64,000 nucleotides of DNA from Jutongia huaianensis (GCF_014384985.1 NZ_JACRSX010000006.1:1-64000), one strand, 5' to 3'. Shown: positions 33,510 through 43,489, numbered from the stretch's first letter. Notes: generated by a model not told the origin, from the letters alone. Numbers and translations: made by a program.

Positions 33510-34478
33510 TCACTTTTCCTTTCGATCGGTTTTATCGGTTTTTTTTGTAAAATTGATGCGTTCCTCCTCAATAACTAGAGGGCGCCTCATCATTCTCTTA
33601 TTGATGCTCAACACATATTCTCCCAGAAATCCGATAAAGAATAACTGTACCGAACCGAGAATACATACTGCCAGCAGGATCGGCGTCATACCTGCCACAA
33701 AGCGGTCCCAGTAAAGGAGCTTCAGGATCAGATAGACAAATGCCACGATCAGACTGATCGCCGACATAATAAATCCCACAATAGTTGCCAGACGAAGTCC
33801 TGCCTTCGTGTAGGAGGTAAAGCTGAGCATTGCCGCATCGTAAAGAGTAAACCAGTTGTTATGTGTTTTGCCGGCACGTCTCTTTTGCTGTTCATATGCA
33901 ACATCTACCCGCTTGTAGCCAAGCTCTGCCACAATTCCCCGCAGGAACGGTGTGGGATCATCCAGATTTCTCAAGACATCCACAAAGCCCTTGTCATACA
34001 GGCCAAATCCGGTAAAATGCTCGATCTGCTCCACATCAGACATTTTTTTGATCATCTTATAATAACAGGTCCGCAGGAAACGCATGATCTTATTCTCTTT
34101 GCTGGTAGTTTTGATGGCACAGACAATTTTGGCGCCCTTTTCCCACTCTTCTACAAGACGCGGGATCATTTCCACCGGGTCCTGAAAATCGCAGCAAAGA
34201 CAGATGGTACAATCACCACTTGTCTGGCAGATTCCGTAATACGGCGAATTAAACTGACCAAAATTCTTCGCATTAAAAATTGCCTTGATCTTCGGATTTG
34301 CTGCACAGATCTCTCTCAGATATTCCCTGGTACGGTCTGAAGAATCATTATCAATAAACAGAATCTCATAGTCATAAGACGGAAGATTCGTGGTAATTTC
34401 CTGAATCACTGCCTCACTGATGGCTTTTACATTTTCCTCCTCGTTATAGCAGGGAATCATTATACTAATTGTTTTCAT
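33510..34478 (-). CDS. GtrB/DPM1-like family 2 glycosyltransferase with two C-terminal membrane helices
   Basis: The 322-residue protein has a GT-A domain (ISIMIPCYNEEENV near the start, DNDSSDRT, then CCDFQDP as the DxD-like site) and two C-terminal membrane helices (about 232-254 and 268-290). This matches bactoprenol glucosyltransferases such as GtrB and DPM1-like enzymes that transfer a sugar from a nucleotide sugar to undecaprenyl phosphate. GtrA at 30714 is the natural partner. Its start carries GGAGG in a translation-initiation sequence shared with two other genes of the cluster. It overlaps the upstream reductase gene by 14 bp. Confidence 0.88.
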   Translation of the reverse strand: MKTISIMIPCYNEEENVKAISEAVIQEITTNLPSYDYEILFIDNDSSDRTREYLREICAANPKIKAIFNAKNFGQFNSPYYGICQTSGDCTICLCCDFQDPVEMIPRLVEEWEKGAKIVCAIKTTSKENKIMRFLRTCYYKMIKKMSDVEQIEHFTGFGLYDKGFVDVLRNLDDPTPFLRGIVAELGYKRVDVAYEQQKRRAGKTHNNWFTLYDAAMLSFTSYTKAGLRLATIVGFIMSAISLIVAFVYLILKLLYWDRFVAGMTPILLAVCILGSVQLFFIGFLGEYVLSINKRMMRRPLVIEEERINFTKKTDKTDRKEK

Positions 34479-35400
34479 GCTGCCTCCATTCCGATCTCAT
34501 CCACTGTATCGTCTCTGCGATGCCTGACTTAAAGTCTGTCTGCGGCTGAAATCCCGTATCCTGTGTAAGCTCCGAGATATCTGCACAAAGGTACATCACC
34601 TGCTTCGCTCCATAAGGTATCTCACCAAAGCCCAGCTCCGCATCCGGATCGATCTGATCTCTGATCTCCATAATATATTCTTTCAATGGATGGGCTTTTC
34701 CTCCACCAATACAGTATACCTTTCCATTGTGTCCCTTTTCTCCGATGGCGATCATGGCTCTTGCCGCATCTGCGCTGTAAAGGTAGTCCCACTGCTGCTC
34801 TCCGGCAGTCAGTGCAGGCTTTTCCCCGGCAAATAATTTACGGATCGTGGTGGTAACCATCGTCTTGTCACTGTCACATGGACCGTACACGCTCAGAATC
34901 CTCGTCCACACATGACGTATCCCCAGCTTTTCACACTCGATCCGGCTCATCTGGCCGGCACAAAGCTTGGCAATACCATATCCGTTTTCCGGAAATGCCG
35001 GGGTCGCTGCCGACAGATCTCCTTCTACCCTGCCGTACTCCGCCTGGGAACCGGAGCCCACAAAGGCTTCACAGCCCAGTTTTCCGGCAAGCTGTACGGC
35101 ATCAATGGTATAACGGATATTATCCGTCTGCAGCCTTGTATCATTCCGGGCGTCTCCAATCGTGGCTGCCCAGCCAAAATGATAAAATACATCGCAGGCC
35201 GGAATGTCTGCGGTATCCAGCTGCTCCAGCTTATCCAGACTACATTCTATAATGTGCACCAGATCATTCCGGGGTATTCTCGCGGTCCTCGCAGAACCCG
35301 GTCTGCAAATAGCGTAAACCTCAATCTGGCTTTTGATACATTCCTGTATCAGTGCAATCCCTATCGCTCCGGTGGGTCCGGTCACGGCAATTCTGTTCAT
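34465..35400 (-). CDS. NAD(P)-dependent sugar epimerase/reductase (SDR)
   Basis: The 311-residue extended SDR has a nucleotide-binding GPTGAIGIALIQ (about 8-19), FHYFGWAA-type NNAG region (near 88) and the catalytic pair in YGIAKLCAG (Y146-type, K+4). Placed beside CDP-sugar genes, it likely reduces the 4-keto group of a CDP-deoxyhexulose, as Abe, Prt or YerF do in O-antigen pathways, or epimerises a sugar. The exact reaction cannot be assigned. GGGAG precedes the ATG. Confidence 0.8.
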   Translation of the reverse strand: MNRIAVTGPTGAIGIALIQECIKSQIEVYAICRPGSARTARIPRNDLVHIIECSLDKLEQLDTADIPACDVFYHFGWAATIGDARNDTRLQTDNIRYTIDAVQLAGKLGCEAFVGSGSQAEYGRVEGDLSAATPAFPENGYGIAKLCAGQMSRIECEKLGIRHVWTRILSVYGPCDSDKTMVTTTIRKLFAGEKPALTAGEQQWDYLYSADAARAMIAIGEKGHNGKVYCIGGGKAHPLKEYIMEIRDQIDPDAELGFGEIPYGAKQVMYLCADISELTQDTGFQPQTDFKSGIAETIQWMRSEWRQHENN

Positions 35401-35428
35401 CTTACGTCTCCCGCCTTTCCATCGATCA

Positions 35429-37270
35429 TCAATCCTCTACCGGATCAATTAACAGATTCTTTAACACCTCTTCCCGTGGCAGGAATGGTGCCAGATCCTC
35501 CAGTGGAGGGCTGACAAGGCTGCCATCCTCCAAGCGTTTCGTGGCACTCTTTGGCTCAAAGTTCTGGCTTGGTGAAACAAAAATTTCACAAAATACCGGT
35601 CCCTCCTGGGCAAGGGTCTGATCGACTGCTTTTTTCATCTCTTCATTGCTGTGCGCCTGATAATAGGTATAACCAAATGCCTGGGAAAGCTTTTCAAAAT
35701 CAGGGAATGACAGATCTCCGCTTTCCGGTCCGATACCAACCTTACAATGATTGGAAAATAAATTATTCTGGGTCTGGCGGATGGAATGATATCCCTCATT
35801 GTTGATCAGGAACAGCTTGATCGGCAGCTTGTTGGTCAGAACCGTCTGCAGCTCCTGAAGGTTCATCATAATACTTCCGTCCCCTTCAATACATATAGTA
35901 TCTTTACGATCATTTGCCACACATGCACCGATGGCTGCAGGCAGACCGTATCCCATACTTGCAATGGCACTGTTGATAATAAACCGGGCATCCTTCTGGA
36001 TCACATAATTATGGCTGCCCACAACGCAGGCACTGCCGTTTGATACTACGGTCAGATTCTTCTCCGGCAGGCTGCTGCTGAGATAATTGATAAACGCATA
36101 AACGTTGGCGTATTTGCCGTCCTCCTCCCAATGCTTCGGAAGGGTTACCGGATAATCTTTCTTCCAGTTCTGACAGCGCTCTACCCAGTCCTTTCCTTCA
36201 AAGACCGGACTCTTTGCACCCTCCAGTGCCGTAGCCATTTTCTCAAAGAAGTCTTTGGCATCCCCGCACACCGGCATATCCACATGAATCGTTGTTTTCT
36301 TAAGCTCTGCCGGGTCTACATCTACATCAATCACATAAGCTTCTCTTGCCCATGTCTTCCAGTTATATCCAACCTGGCGGATGGACAGACGGTTTCCTAC
36401 GGCAAGCACAAGATCGGCATTCTGTACGGCAAAGTTGCCGGCACGGTCTCCCATAATACCACCGCGTCCCACATAAAGAGGATGTGCTGTCTCAATGGCA
36501 TCAATGGAATCCCAGCAGGTTGCCACAGGAATTCCTAACAGCTCTACCACCTTCCGGAATGCCTCGTAGCCTTCCGAAAGACGAATACCATTTCCCGCGT
36601 AAAGTACCGGACGCTTTGCCTGGCGTACTTTGTCGATCACCGTGCGGATCACAGATTCCTCTACCGGCACCGGCATTGAGCCCTCATCCTCTGCCGGATC
36701 GTATCCCTTCAGGTCATCTGTCTCAATATAACATCCCTGATAATTGACCGGAATATCGATCCAGACCGGTCCTCTTCTGCCGGTTGTAGCCAGATGATAT
36801 GCCTTTTCCAGCGCATAACGGATCTGCATCGGATCTTCGATCATTGTCGCATACTTACACATATTGTCCACAGACTTCGTAATATCAAACTCCTGATCTC
36901 CCACAGCACGGAGAGGAAGTCCATCCGTATACTGACTCATATAACGTGCTGTCGTATCATATCTAACCTGGCCGGAAATTACAAACATCGGTACAGAATC
37001 AAGCCATGCACCAACAACACCAGTAATCGCATTGGTTCCTCCCGGACCGGTAGTCACACACAAAGCTGCCATTGTGTTATGAATCCGCGAGTACGCTTCT
37101 GCTGCAATAGCACAGCCCTGCTCATGATGATTGTACAGACAGTGCATCCCGTCCTTATGACCCAGTGCATCATTTAAATGCATGGCACCACCGCCTGTTA
37201 CCATAAAACAGTCCTTTATTCCGTGATCTACCAAAAAATCTGCTACATAATCTGCTAATCGTTGTTTCAT
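35429..37270 (-). CDS. ThDP-dependent enzyme, acetolactate-synthase-like (YerE-like candidate)
   Basis: The 613-residue protein has the three ThDP domains: a Pyr domain with the activating glutamate in YNHHEQGCAIAAEAY (E50) and TGPGGTNAITGV, a central Rossmann-like domain, and a PP domain with the ThDP motif CIEGDGSIMMNLQEL ... INNEGY. Such enzymes decarboxylate pyruvate or a similar keto acid and transfer the two-carbon unit. In CDP-sugar clusters of Yersinia the homologue YerE adds this unit to C4 of CDP-4-keto-3,6-dideoxyglucose, and the neighbours here fit that role. The start at 37270 has GGAGG 4 nt upstream. A longer frame to 37303 does not. Confidence 0.85.
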   Translation of the reverse strand: MKQRLADYVADFLVDHGIKDCFMVTGGGAMHLNDALGHKDGMHCLYNHHEQGCAIAAEAYSRIHNTMAALCVTTGPGGTNAITGVVGAWLDSVPMFVISGQVRYDTTARYMSQYTDGLPLRAVGDQEFDITKSVDNMCKYATMIEDPMQIRYALEKAYHLATTGRRGPVWIDIPVNYQGCYIETDDLKGYDPAEDEGSMPVPVEESVIRTVIDKVRQAKRPVLYAGNGIRLSEGYEAFRKVVELLGIPVATCWDSIDAIETAHPLYVGRGGIMGDRAGNFAVQNADLVLAVGNRLSIRQVGYNWKTWAREAYVIDVDVDPAELKKTTIHVDMPVCGDAKDFFEKMATALEGAKSPVFEGKDWVERCQNWKKDYPVTLPKHWEEDGKYANVYAFINYLSSSLPEKNLTVVSNGSACVVGSHNYVIQKDARFIINSAIASMGYGLPAAIGACVANDRKDTICIEGDGSIMMNLQELQTVLTNKLPIKLFLINNEGYHSIRQTQNNLFSNHCKVGIGPESGDLSFPDFEKLSQAFGYTYYQAHSNEEMKKAVDQTLAQEGPVFCEIFVSPSQNFEPKSATKRLEDGSLVSPPLEDLAPFLPREEVLKNLLIDPVED

Positions 37271-37371
37271 GCTGCCTCCATTCTGACCGTCTATTCCAGT
37301 CATCCTTTGAAATTTATTTCAAAATATCCCCGGCAGCCATGACTGCCGGGAATCTGTATTTTGTATTTCAC

Positions 37372-38706
37372 TTATTGTACTGCTTCTTTGATCTTACGGA
37401 TCATATAATCGATCATTTCATCGGTCATACCCGGATATACTCCGATCCAGAAGGTATCTGTCATGATCTGGTCTGTCACAGGCAGATCTCCGATCACACG
37501 ATATCCCTCTCCGGCTTTCTTGAGCTCACTGAAGCAAGGCTGCTTGAGCATATTGCCGCCAAAGAGCATACGGGTCTGAACACCCTCCTTCTCCAGATAC
37601 TGTACGACGTGATTCTTTTCCACACCCTCACGGCAGGTCAGCAAAAATCCAAACCAGCTTGGATCTGAGTTCTCACATGGCTCCGGAAGGATCAGCTTGT
37701 CCTCCACCTCTTTCAGTCCTGCTTTCAGACGGTTAAAGTTATGCTTTCTGCGCTCCACAAAGGATGGGAACTTTTCCAGCTGTGCACAGCCGATCGCTGC
37801 CTGCATATCAGTTGCTTTAAGGTTATATCCAAAATGAGAATATACATACTTATGATCATATCCAAATGGAAGCTCTCCGTGCTGTCCGTCAAAACGGTGT
37901 CCGCACATATTGTCACGGCCGGAGGAACAGATACAGTCACGTCCCCAGTCACGCATGGAGCGGATGATCTTATTCAGAAGAGGATCATCTGTATAAACGG
38001 CTCCACCCTCGCCCATGGTCATATGATGTGGCGGATAAAAGCTGGAGGTTCCAATGTCACCGATAGTACCGGTCTGCTTTGTCACACCGTCAATGGTATA
38101 GGTAGAACCCAGCGCATCACAGTTATCCTCTACCAGCCACAGATTATGCTTGTCGCAGAATGCCTTCACAGCCGCCAGATCAAACGGATTACCCAGTGTA
38201 TGCGCGATCATCACTGCCTTTGTCTTATCAGAAAGCGCCGCCTCCAGCTGTGTTACATCAATATTGTACTGTGGGATCGTCATATCCACGAAAACCGGAA
38301 CAGCACCATACTGGATCATTGCCGCAATCGTGGTTGGGAAGCCTGCTGCCACCGTGATCACCTCATCACCACGATTGATCTTGCGGTCTCCCAGCAAAGG
38401 AGAAGTCAATGTCATAAATGCTACTAAGTTTGCGGAAGATCCGGAGTTTACAAGAGCACAGTAACGTACCCCAAGATACTCTGCAAACTTCGTTTCAAAT
38501 TCATCTGTATAACGTCCGGATGTAAGCCAGAACTCCAGTGCGGAATCTACCAGATTGCACATTTCCTCGTGATCATACACACGGGATGCGTATGGGATTC
38601 TGTCTCCCTCGTGATATTCTTTTTTATTGTGATAGGTGTCACAATACTCTGCCACCATCTTTAAGATTTCATCTTTTGCCTGCTGTTCTGTTTTGTTTTC
38701 GAACAT
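37372..38706 (-). CDS. rfbH: CDP-6-deoxy-4-keto-glucose 3-dehydrase E1 (RfbH/DdhC)
   Basis: The 444-residue protein is an aspartate-aminotransferase-fold enzyme in which the usual PLP lysine is replaced by His (SFYPPHHMTMGEGG, near 210-223), the hallmark of the PMP-dependent E1 dehydrase. The motif DCICSSGRDNMCGHRF (near 240) carries the [2Fe-2S] cysteines of this family. It removes the C3 hydroxyl of CDP-4-keto-6-deoxyglucose, a key step to 3,6-dideoxyhexoses. Its electron-donating partner reductase (E3, DdhD) is not in the window. The ATG at 38706 has GGAGG just upstream. An in-frame ATG at 38742 lacks one. Confidence 0.92.
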   Translation of the reverse strand: MFENKTEQQAKDEILKMVAEYCDTYHNKKEYHEGDRIPYASRVYDHEEMCNLVDSALEFWLTSGRYTDEFETKFAEYLGVRYCALVNSGSSANLVAFMTLTSPLLGDRKINRGDEVITVAAGFPTTIAAMIQYGAVPVFVDMTIPQYNIDVTQLEAALSDKTKAVMIAHTLGNPFDLAAVKAFCDKHNLWLVEDNCDALGSTYTIDGVTKQTGTIGDIGTSSFYPPHHMTMGEGGAVYTDDPLLNKIIRSMRDWGRDCICSSGRDNMCGHRFDGQHGELPFGYDHKYVYSHFGYNLKATDMQAAIGCAQLEKFPSFVERRKHNFNRLKAGLKEVEDKLILPEPCENSDPSWFGFLLTCREGVEKNHVVQYLEKEGVQTRMLFGGNMLKQPCFSELKKAGEGYRVIGDLPVTDQIMTDTFWIGVYPGMTDEMIDYMIRKIKEAVQ

Positions 38707-38766
38707 ACTGCCTCCATTCTGTGCTGCCTGCACATCTTTCATATTTGTTTTATGCTTGCGAACCTC

Positions 38767-39828
38767 TTACGATTCTTTTTGTGCGTAAAATGCCTCAATC
38801 TCCCGATCCATCTCCGCCGGAATATCTCCGCCTGCAAGCCATTCCTTGCTGAAACGGCAAGTCATGTCCATACATTCTTCAATATGCCAGCGCGGAGCCC
38901 ATCCAAAGACTCTTTTTACCTTGCTGCAATCCAGCTTCAGGAAATTGGCTTCATGAGGGGCATTTTCCTCTGCCTGATTCTCCCAGGCTGCACCGTCTCC
39001 CCAGTATTTACAGAACAGATCTACAAGCTGTCCTGTGGTGACACAGTCACATTCATCCGGTCCCACATTATAGAAGCCCGCATAGCTTTTGTCCTCATAC
39101 TGCTTCTGGGCAATGAGCAGATAAACTCCCAGAGGCTCCAGCACATGCTGAAACGGTCTGGTGGAATATGGATTTCTCACACCAATGGAGCTGCCCTTCT
39201 GCATTGCTCTGACGCAATCCGGAATAATGCGGTCATTGGCAAAATCGCCGCCACCAATCACATTACCGGCTCTCGCTGTGGATACCGCCAGATCTCTGTC
39301 CTGAAAGAACGAATTGATATAACTGTGCGTCACAAGCTCAGAACAGGATTTACTGTTGGAATATGGATCATAACCATCCAACGGCTCATTCTCCCGATAT
39401 CCCCATTCCCATTCTTTATTTTCGTATACCTTGTCCGTAGTTACGTTGAGAAAGCTTTTGACACACGGATTCTGACGGACGCATTCACAGATGTTGACCG
39501 TTCCCATGACGTTTGTCTCATAGGTATATACCGGATCCTTATAAGAATCACGGACGATAGGCTGTGCTGCCAGATGCAGCACGATCTCCGGCTGTGCCTC
39601 CTGAAATACCTGCTGTAAATGTGCCAGATCACGAATATCTCCGATCACCGAATTCATATGCGGCTCCAGATCCGCGATTGAAAACAGATCCGGGTCTGTC
39701 GGCGGCTCCAGGGAATATCCCGTAAGCACCGCTCCTGCTTTGATCAGGATACGGCAGAGCCAGCTTCCCTTAAAACCGGTATGACCTGTAACCAGCACTC
39801 TCTTTCCTTTATAAAATGATGTATCCAT
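38767..39828 (-). CDS. rfbG: CDP-glucose 4,6-dehydratase (RfbG/DdhB)
   Basis: The 353-residue extended SDR has KGKRVLVTGHTGFKGSWLC (about 6-24), LHLAAQPIVRDSY (near 80-92), TTDKVYEN (near 122) and YDPYSNSKSCSEL (near 147, catalytic Tyr-Lys), all diagnostic of CDP-glucose 4,6-dehydratases. It produces CDP-4-keto-6-deoxyglucose. The frame is open back to 39915 inside the upstream gene, but AGAAAGG lies before the ATG at 39828, which fits the family start. Confidence 0.93.
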   Translation of the reverse strand: MDTSFYKGKRVLVTGHTGFKGSWLCRILIKAGAVLTGYSLEPPTDPDLFSIADLEPHMNSVIGDIRDLAHLQQVFQEAQPEIVLHLAAQPIVRDSYKDPVYTYETNVMGTVNICECVRQNPCVKSFLNVTTDKVYENKEWEWGYRENEPLDGYDPYSNSKSCSELVTHSYINSFFQDRDLAVSTARAGNVIGGGDFANDRIIPDCVRAMQKGSSIGVRNPYSTRPFQHVLEPLGVYLLIAQKQYEDKSYAGFYNVGPDECDCVTTGQLVDLFCKYWGDGAAWENQAEENAPHEANFLKLDCSKVKRVFGWAPRWHIEECMDMTCRFSKEWLAGGDIPAEMDREIEAFYAQKES

Positions 39829-39847
39829 TGTTTTTTCCTTTCTGCAA

Positions 39848-40630
39848 TTAGTCTTCCCATTTCTTCCACGGAGCATTGCCTGCCCGCAGATACTGCTCCA
39901 GCATGTCCATCTCACGCTTGTTATCCATACACTGCCAGAATCCCTTATGCATATAGGACATTAACTCACCCTCTGCTGCCAGACGCTCTAACGGCTCTCT
40001 CTCCAGGATTGTTTCGTCCCCGTCGATATAATCAAAGATATCTGGCTCCAATACCATATATCCGGCATTGATCGGCGCTCCGTCCGAAATGTTCTTCTCG
40101 CGGAAGGACTTCACGGCATTATCTCCGCCAATGTTCAGCACACCCTTCTGCTGCTCCTGCATTACGGCAGTCAGCGTTGCCTTTTTGCCATGCTCCTTAT
40201 GGAACTGAAGCAGCTTGGCAATATCTACATCACAGACACCGTCACCATACGTCAGCATAAACGGTTCGTCACCCACATACGGCTGGATCCGCTTTACTCT
40301 TCCTCCGGTCATGGTTTCCAGACCGGTATCCACCACGGTTACCTTCCAAGGCTCACAATGATGGTCATGAACTGTCACCGTCTTCTGACCGCTTGTATAA
40401 TCAAATGTCACATCACTGTGATACAGGAAATAGTTTGAAAACCACTCCTTGATCATGTGCTGCTTATAACCGGCACAGATAATAAAATCGTTAAATCCAT
40501 AGTATGAATATTCCTTCATAATGTGCCACAGGATCGGATTGCCTCCGATCTCTACCATTGGCTTCGGCTTATACTGGGATTCCTCAGATATGCGGGTTCC
40601 TTTTCCCCCTACTAATAATACAACCTTCAT
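39848..40630 (-). CDS. rfbF: Glucose-1-phosphate cytidylyltransferase (RfbF/DdhA)
   Basis: The 260-residue nucleotidyltransferase begins KVVLLVGGKGTRISEES (2-18), with KPKPMVEIGGNPILWHI (22-38) and TYGDGVCDVDI (near 128), matching the cytidylyltransferases that make CDP-glucose. It is the first step of the CDP-3,6-dideoxyhexose pathway, and the next two enzymes follow directly downstream. GGAGGG precedes the ATG. Confidence 0.95.
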   Translation of the reverse strand: MKVVLLVGGKGTRISEESQYKPKPMVEIGGNPILWHIMKEYSYYGFNDFIICAGYKQHMIKEWFSNYFLYHSDVTFDYTSGQKTVTVHDHHCEPWKVTVVDTGLETMTGGRVKRIQPYVGDEPFMLTYGDGVCDVDIAKLLQFHKEHGKKATLTAVMQEQQKGVLNIGGDNAVKSFREKNISDGAPINAGYMVLEPDIFDYIDGDETILEREPLERLAAEGELMSYMHKGFWQCMDNKREMDMLEQYLRAGNAPWKKWED

Positions 40631-40678
40631 TTTTTAGCATTCCCTCCACTTTCTTTCTATTGTAATGAACAGATCCAT

Positions 40679-43387
40679 CTATTGCTGTGTGCTGATCAAT
40701 ATCCCTTTCAGATAATACAGCACCGGTACGGCAAACAATACAGCCACAAATACCGCATAGACAATACCAAAAATCTCATACGCCACACTGCTCAGGATCA
40801 CAATGCCCTTCTGATTCTGTGTGATCTTTCCCTTTTTCAGAAGATATGCACCGGCCAGACACACAAGCAATGTAATAAGCGATATCGCAATTCCTGCCTT
40901 TCTGCCACTTGGACTGTACTTCAACACAATGCTGTCGCTGCCCTTTTCCACCGGAACAGACATCATTCCGTCAATGGAACGAATGGCTACCTTCTTGCCA
41001 TTGACCTTGCAGCTCCATCCCTTATCATAGGAAATTGGCAAAAATACATAATCCTTGGTTACATTTTCCATTTTCAGACGTACCCCCGCATGCTTCTGCT
41101 TTAACAGGGTAATGTCTCCATTGTCCTTCTGAATAGACTCAGCCGCAGACTTCAGCATATCATAATCCAGCCATCCCAGATGAAGCAGAGAGGCATCCAC
41201 ATCACCACTAAACTGTACCTCTACCGTCTCATTTTCAAAACTTCCAAGGCAGATCAATCCATTGCCAAAATCCTTTGGATAGCTGATATTTTCCGACGTG
41301 TCGGAGTTCGGAATATAAATCTGCTCTCCGTTTACCAGTATGGATACCGGCTGCTCTGTGCTGTTGGTTCCATAGAAATACAAAACCTTTCTGCCGGCTC
41401 CAACCTGTGTACTGTACACGCTTCCGTTAATATCCGCCGAAACATCCCGGATCAGCGTATCACTGCTTCCGGTTATCGCCTGGTATAAGGCATTCTGCGT
41501 ATCAAACTTTTCTCCGGATGCTGCAAGCTCCTGTGTATCTGTCTGTATTGCAAACGGCAGCTCCAGATTATTCTGATATAATCCAATCTGCTCTCCATTG
41601 CCATTGTCTATATTTTCACACAGACGATACATGCTTCCCGGCAGCTCCCGATAGCTGAGATCATACTGGATATGTAACAGCGTATCGGAAAAGATCGTTC
41701 CTCCGGCATCCAATAACTGCGTCCAGTTAATAGAGTAGCCCAGTGCCGAAAAGTTTGGCTGCAGATTGGGACTGATCACATGCCAGTAGTTAGAAATCGC
41801 CTGTTTGCCAAGCACCAGAGGATAATGAATATGGTCAATCTTATAATCGGTATTTTTTATTCGTTCAAACGCTTCGGTTTCCGTCTCCATATTTTTGGCA
41901 ACATTATTGGCCTGCTCCAGATATCCGGAAGAAAAAACTGTGGAGTTCTCTTTGTTTGGTGCAAAGCTGACCACAGAGGTAACTGCAAGCTGCGCACATA
42001 AAACCACCAGCACCGCAAGTCTGTTCCTGTGACTCTTTAACAGAAATACATATATTCCGGCAAACACCGCTTCCACCAGCAGGCACAGAAAACCGTCCCC
42101 CAGTGTTGCATATGCAGCCTGACCACAATATGCCTCGTATATTTTGTAAAAGATCCTGCCTGCGGCAATACATACCACAAGACTGATCACGACAGAAAGC
42201 CACCGGTCTGTAGATGTCTTCGAAGGTTTACTTTCTCTGTCTCTGTGATCCTGATAAAGCAGCATTGCAAAATCAATCAATACAAAGGAGATCACATAGA
42301 TAAAGCGGACCGGCCAGCTTGCTCTGCTGCCACCGTGCCACAAAAGCTCCACCGAAGGAATGATCACCGATAAAAGCAGGGCGATCACTACAAAAATATG
42401 ACCACGGTACTTTTTGACATATCCGGAAGATCTTGCTGCCAAAATTACAAAACCAATAATCGCTGCAACAGGAAGTGCCATGTTTACGCACATTCTCTCA
42501 ACCATGCTCCACTCATAGTCACTCCACTGTGCCTGCAATGCAGTCATATATGTGTTTAAGAAATTGCCGTCACCACTGCGGGGCGCCTCCATAATACTCC
42601 GTAATGCCGGAAGGACGATTACTGCACTCAGAAGCAGCGAGACCACGACCGATACTCCCAGACGCAGAATCCATTTCTTTTTGATGGCCTTGTCTCTGTC
42701 ATCCTCCAGAAATGTTCTGGCACCGGCGGATAACAGCAGATAGATCAATGTAATACAGCCTGTATATACATTTACCATCATAGCCATCGTAAAAAATACA
42801 ATAAAGAACAGAGAGCCCCTGTCCTCAAAAATACGGTCTATACCAATCATGATCAACGGAAGCAGAAATGCCGCATCCATTACCAGCATAATCTGAAAAT
42901 GAACCAGAGATGCTGCCCCAAATGCGTACAATACGCTGCCGATCACATAAGCGATCCTCTCTGTGTCATATTTTCTCAGGTAAAAATACATCGCATAAGC
43001 AATCGCGATCATTTTTAATATCATAAGAATATTGACAAACTGATACAAATAGGAACGGGTCGAAAAATATAAAAAGAGATTTAGCGGGCTGAACAGGGCT
43101 CCCAGAGAAACGGCACCGGAAATATTCATGCCCAGACCGGAATTCCATGTAAAAAACGGATTTGCTTTTCCATGAAGGACATCCCATACATAATACATCC
43201 CCGCAGGAATCGTCTGCTGTACCATGTCTCCTCTGGCAATGGACTGGCTGCCAAAGGGATAAATGCCGTTTACACTATATGCTGTCAATACCGCTATGGT
43301 AACGATCAGCAAAATAATCCCCAGATCCCATAGGGTTCTGCGGCTCGCCGGACTGGTCAGCTTGTTTTTTATCTTATCCGTTTTCAT
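40679..43387 (-). CDS. YfhO family membrane protein (GT-C fold)
   Basis: The 902-residue protein has about a dozen membrane helices, an early extracellular loop with ARGDMVQQTIPAGMYYVWD (near 55-73, an acidic GT-C-type site), and FTWNSGLGMNISG. A large extracellular C-terminal region (about 475-850) includes FNKGWSCKVNG-like SYDKGWSCKVNGKKV (near 800) and a final helix. YfhO proteins help transfer sugars from polyprenyl phosphate onto lipoteichoic acid or other surface glycans. The start at 43387 has AAAAGGAG upstream and is better than an ATG at 43468. Confidence 0.88.
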   Translation of the reverse strand: MKTDKIKNKLTSPASRRTLWDLGIILLIVTIAVLTAYSVNGIYPFGSQSIARGDMVQQTIPAGMYYVWDVLHGKANPFFTWNSGLGMNISGAVSLGALFSPLNLFLYFSTRSYLYQFVNILMILKMIAIAYAMYFYLRKYDTERIAYVIGSVLYAFGAASLVHFQIMLVMDAAFLLPLIMIGIDRIFEDRGSLFFIVFFTMAMMVNVYTGCITLIYLLLSAGARTFLEDDRDKAIKKKWILRLGVSVVVSLLLSAVIVLPALRSIMEAPRSGDGNFLNTYMTALQAQWSDYEWSMVERMCVNMALPVAAIIGFVILAARSSGYVKKYRGHIFVVIALLLSVIIPSVELLWHGGSRASWPVRFIYVISFVLIDFAMLLYQDHRDRESKPSKTSTDRWLSVVISLVVCIAAGRIFYKIYEAYCGQAAYATLGDGFLCLLVEAVFAGIYVFLLKSHRNRLAVLVVLCAQLAVTSVVSFAPNKENSTVFSSGYLEQANNVAKNMETETEAFERIKNTDYKIDHIHYPLVLGKQAISNYWHVISPNLQPNFSALGYSINWTQLLDAGGTIFSDTLLHIQYDLSYRELPGSMYRLCENIDNGNGEQIGLYQNNLELPFAIQTDTQELAASGEKFDTQNALYQAITGSSDTLIRDVSADINGSVYSTQVGAGRKVLYFYGTNSTEQPVSILVNGEQIYIPNSDTSENISYPKDFGNGLICLGSFENETVEVQFSGDVDASLLHLGWLDYDMLKSAAESIQKDNGDITLLKQKHAGVRLKMENVTKDYVFLPISYDKGWSCKVNGKKVAIRSIDGMMSVPVEKGSDSIVLKYSPSGRKAGIAISLITLLVCLAGAYLLKKGKITQNQKGIVILSSVAYEIFGIVYAVFVAVLFAVPVLYYLKGILISTQQ

Positions 43388-43489
43388 ATAATACTCCTTT
43401 TCCCTGTCTATCATCGTGAAAATACTCCAATTTTCATTATAACATCCCGTCTGCCATATGACAACCACCGATGATCGGCAGATCTGCCG

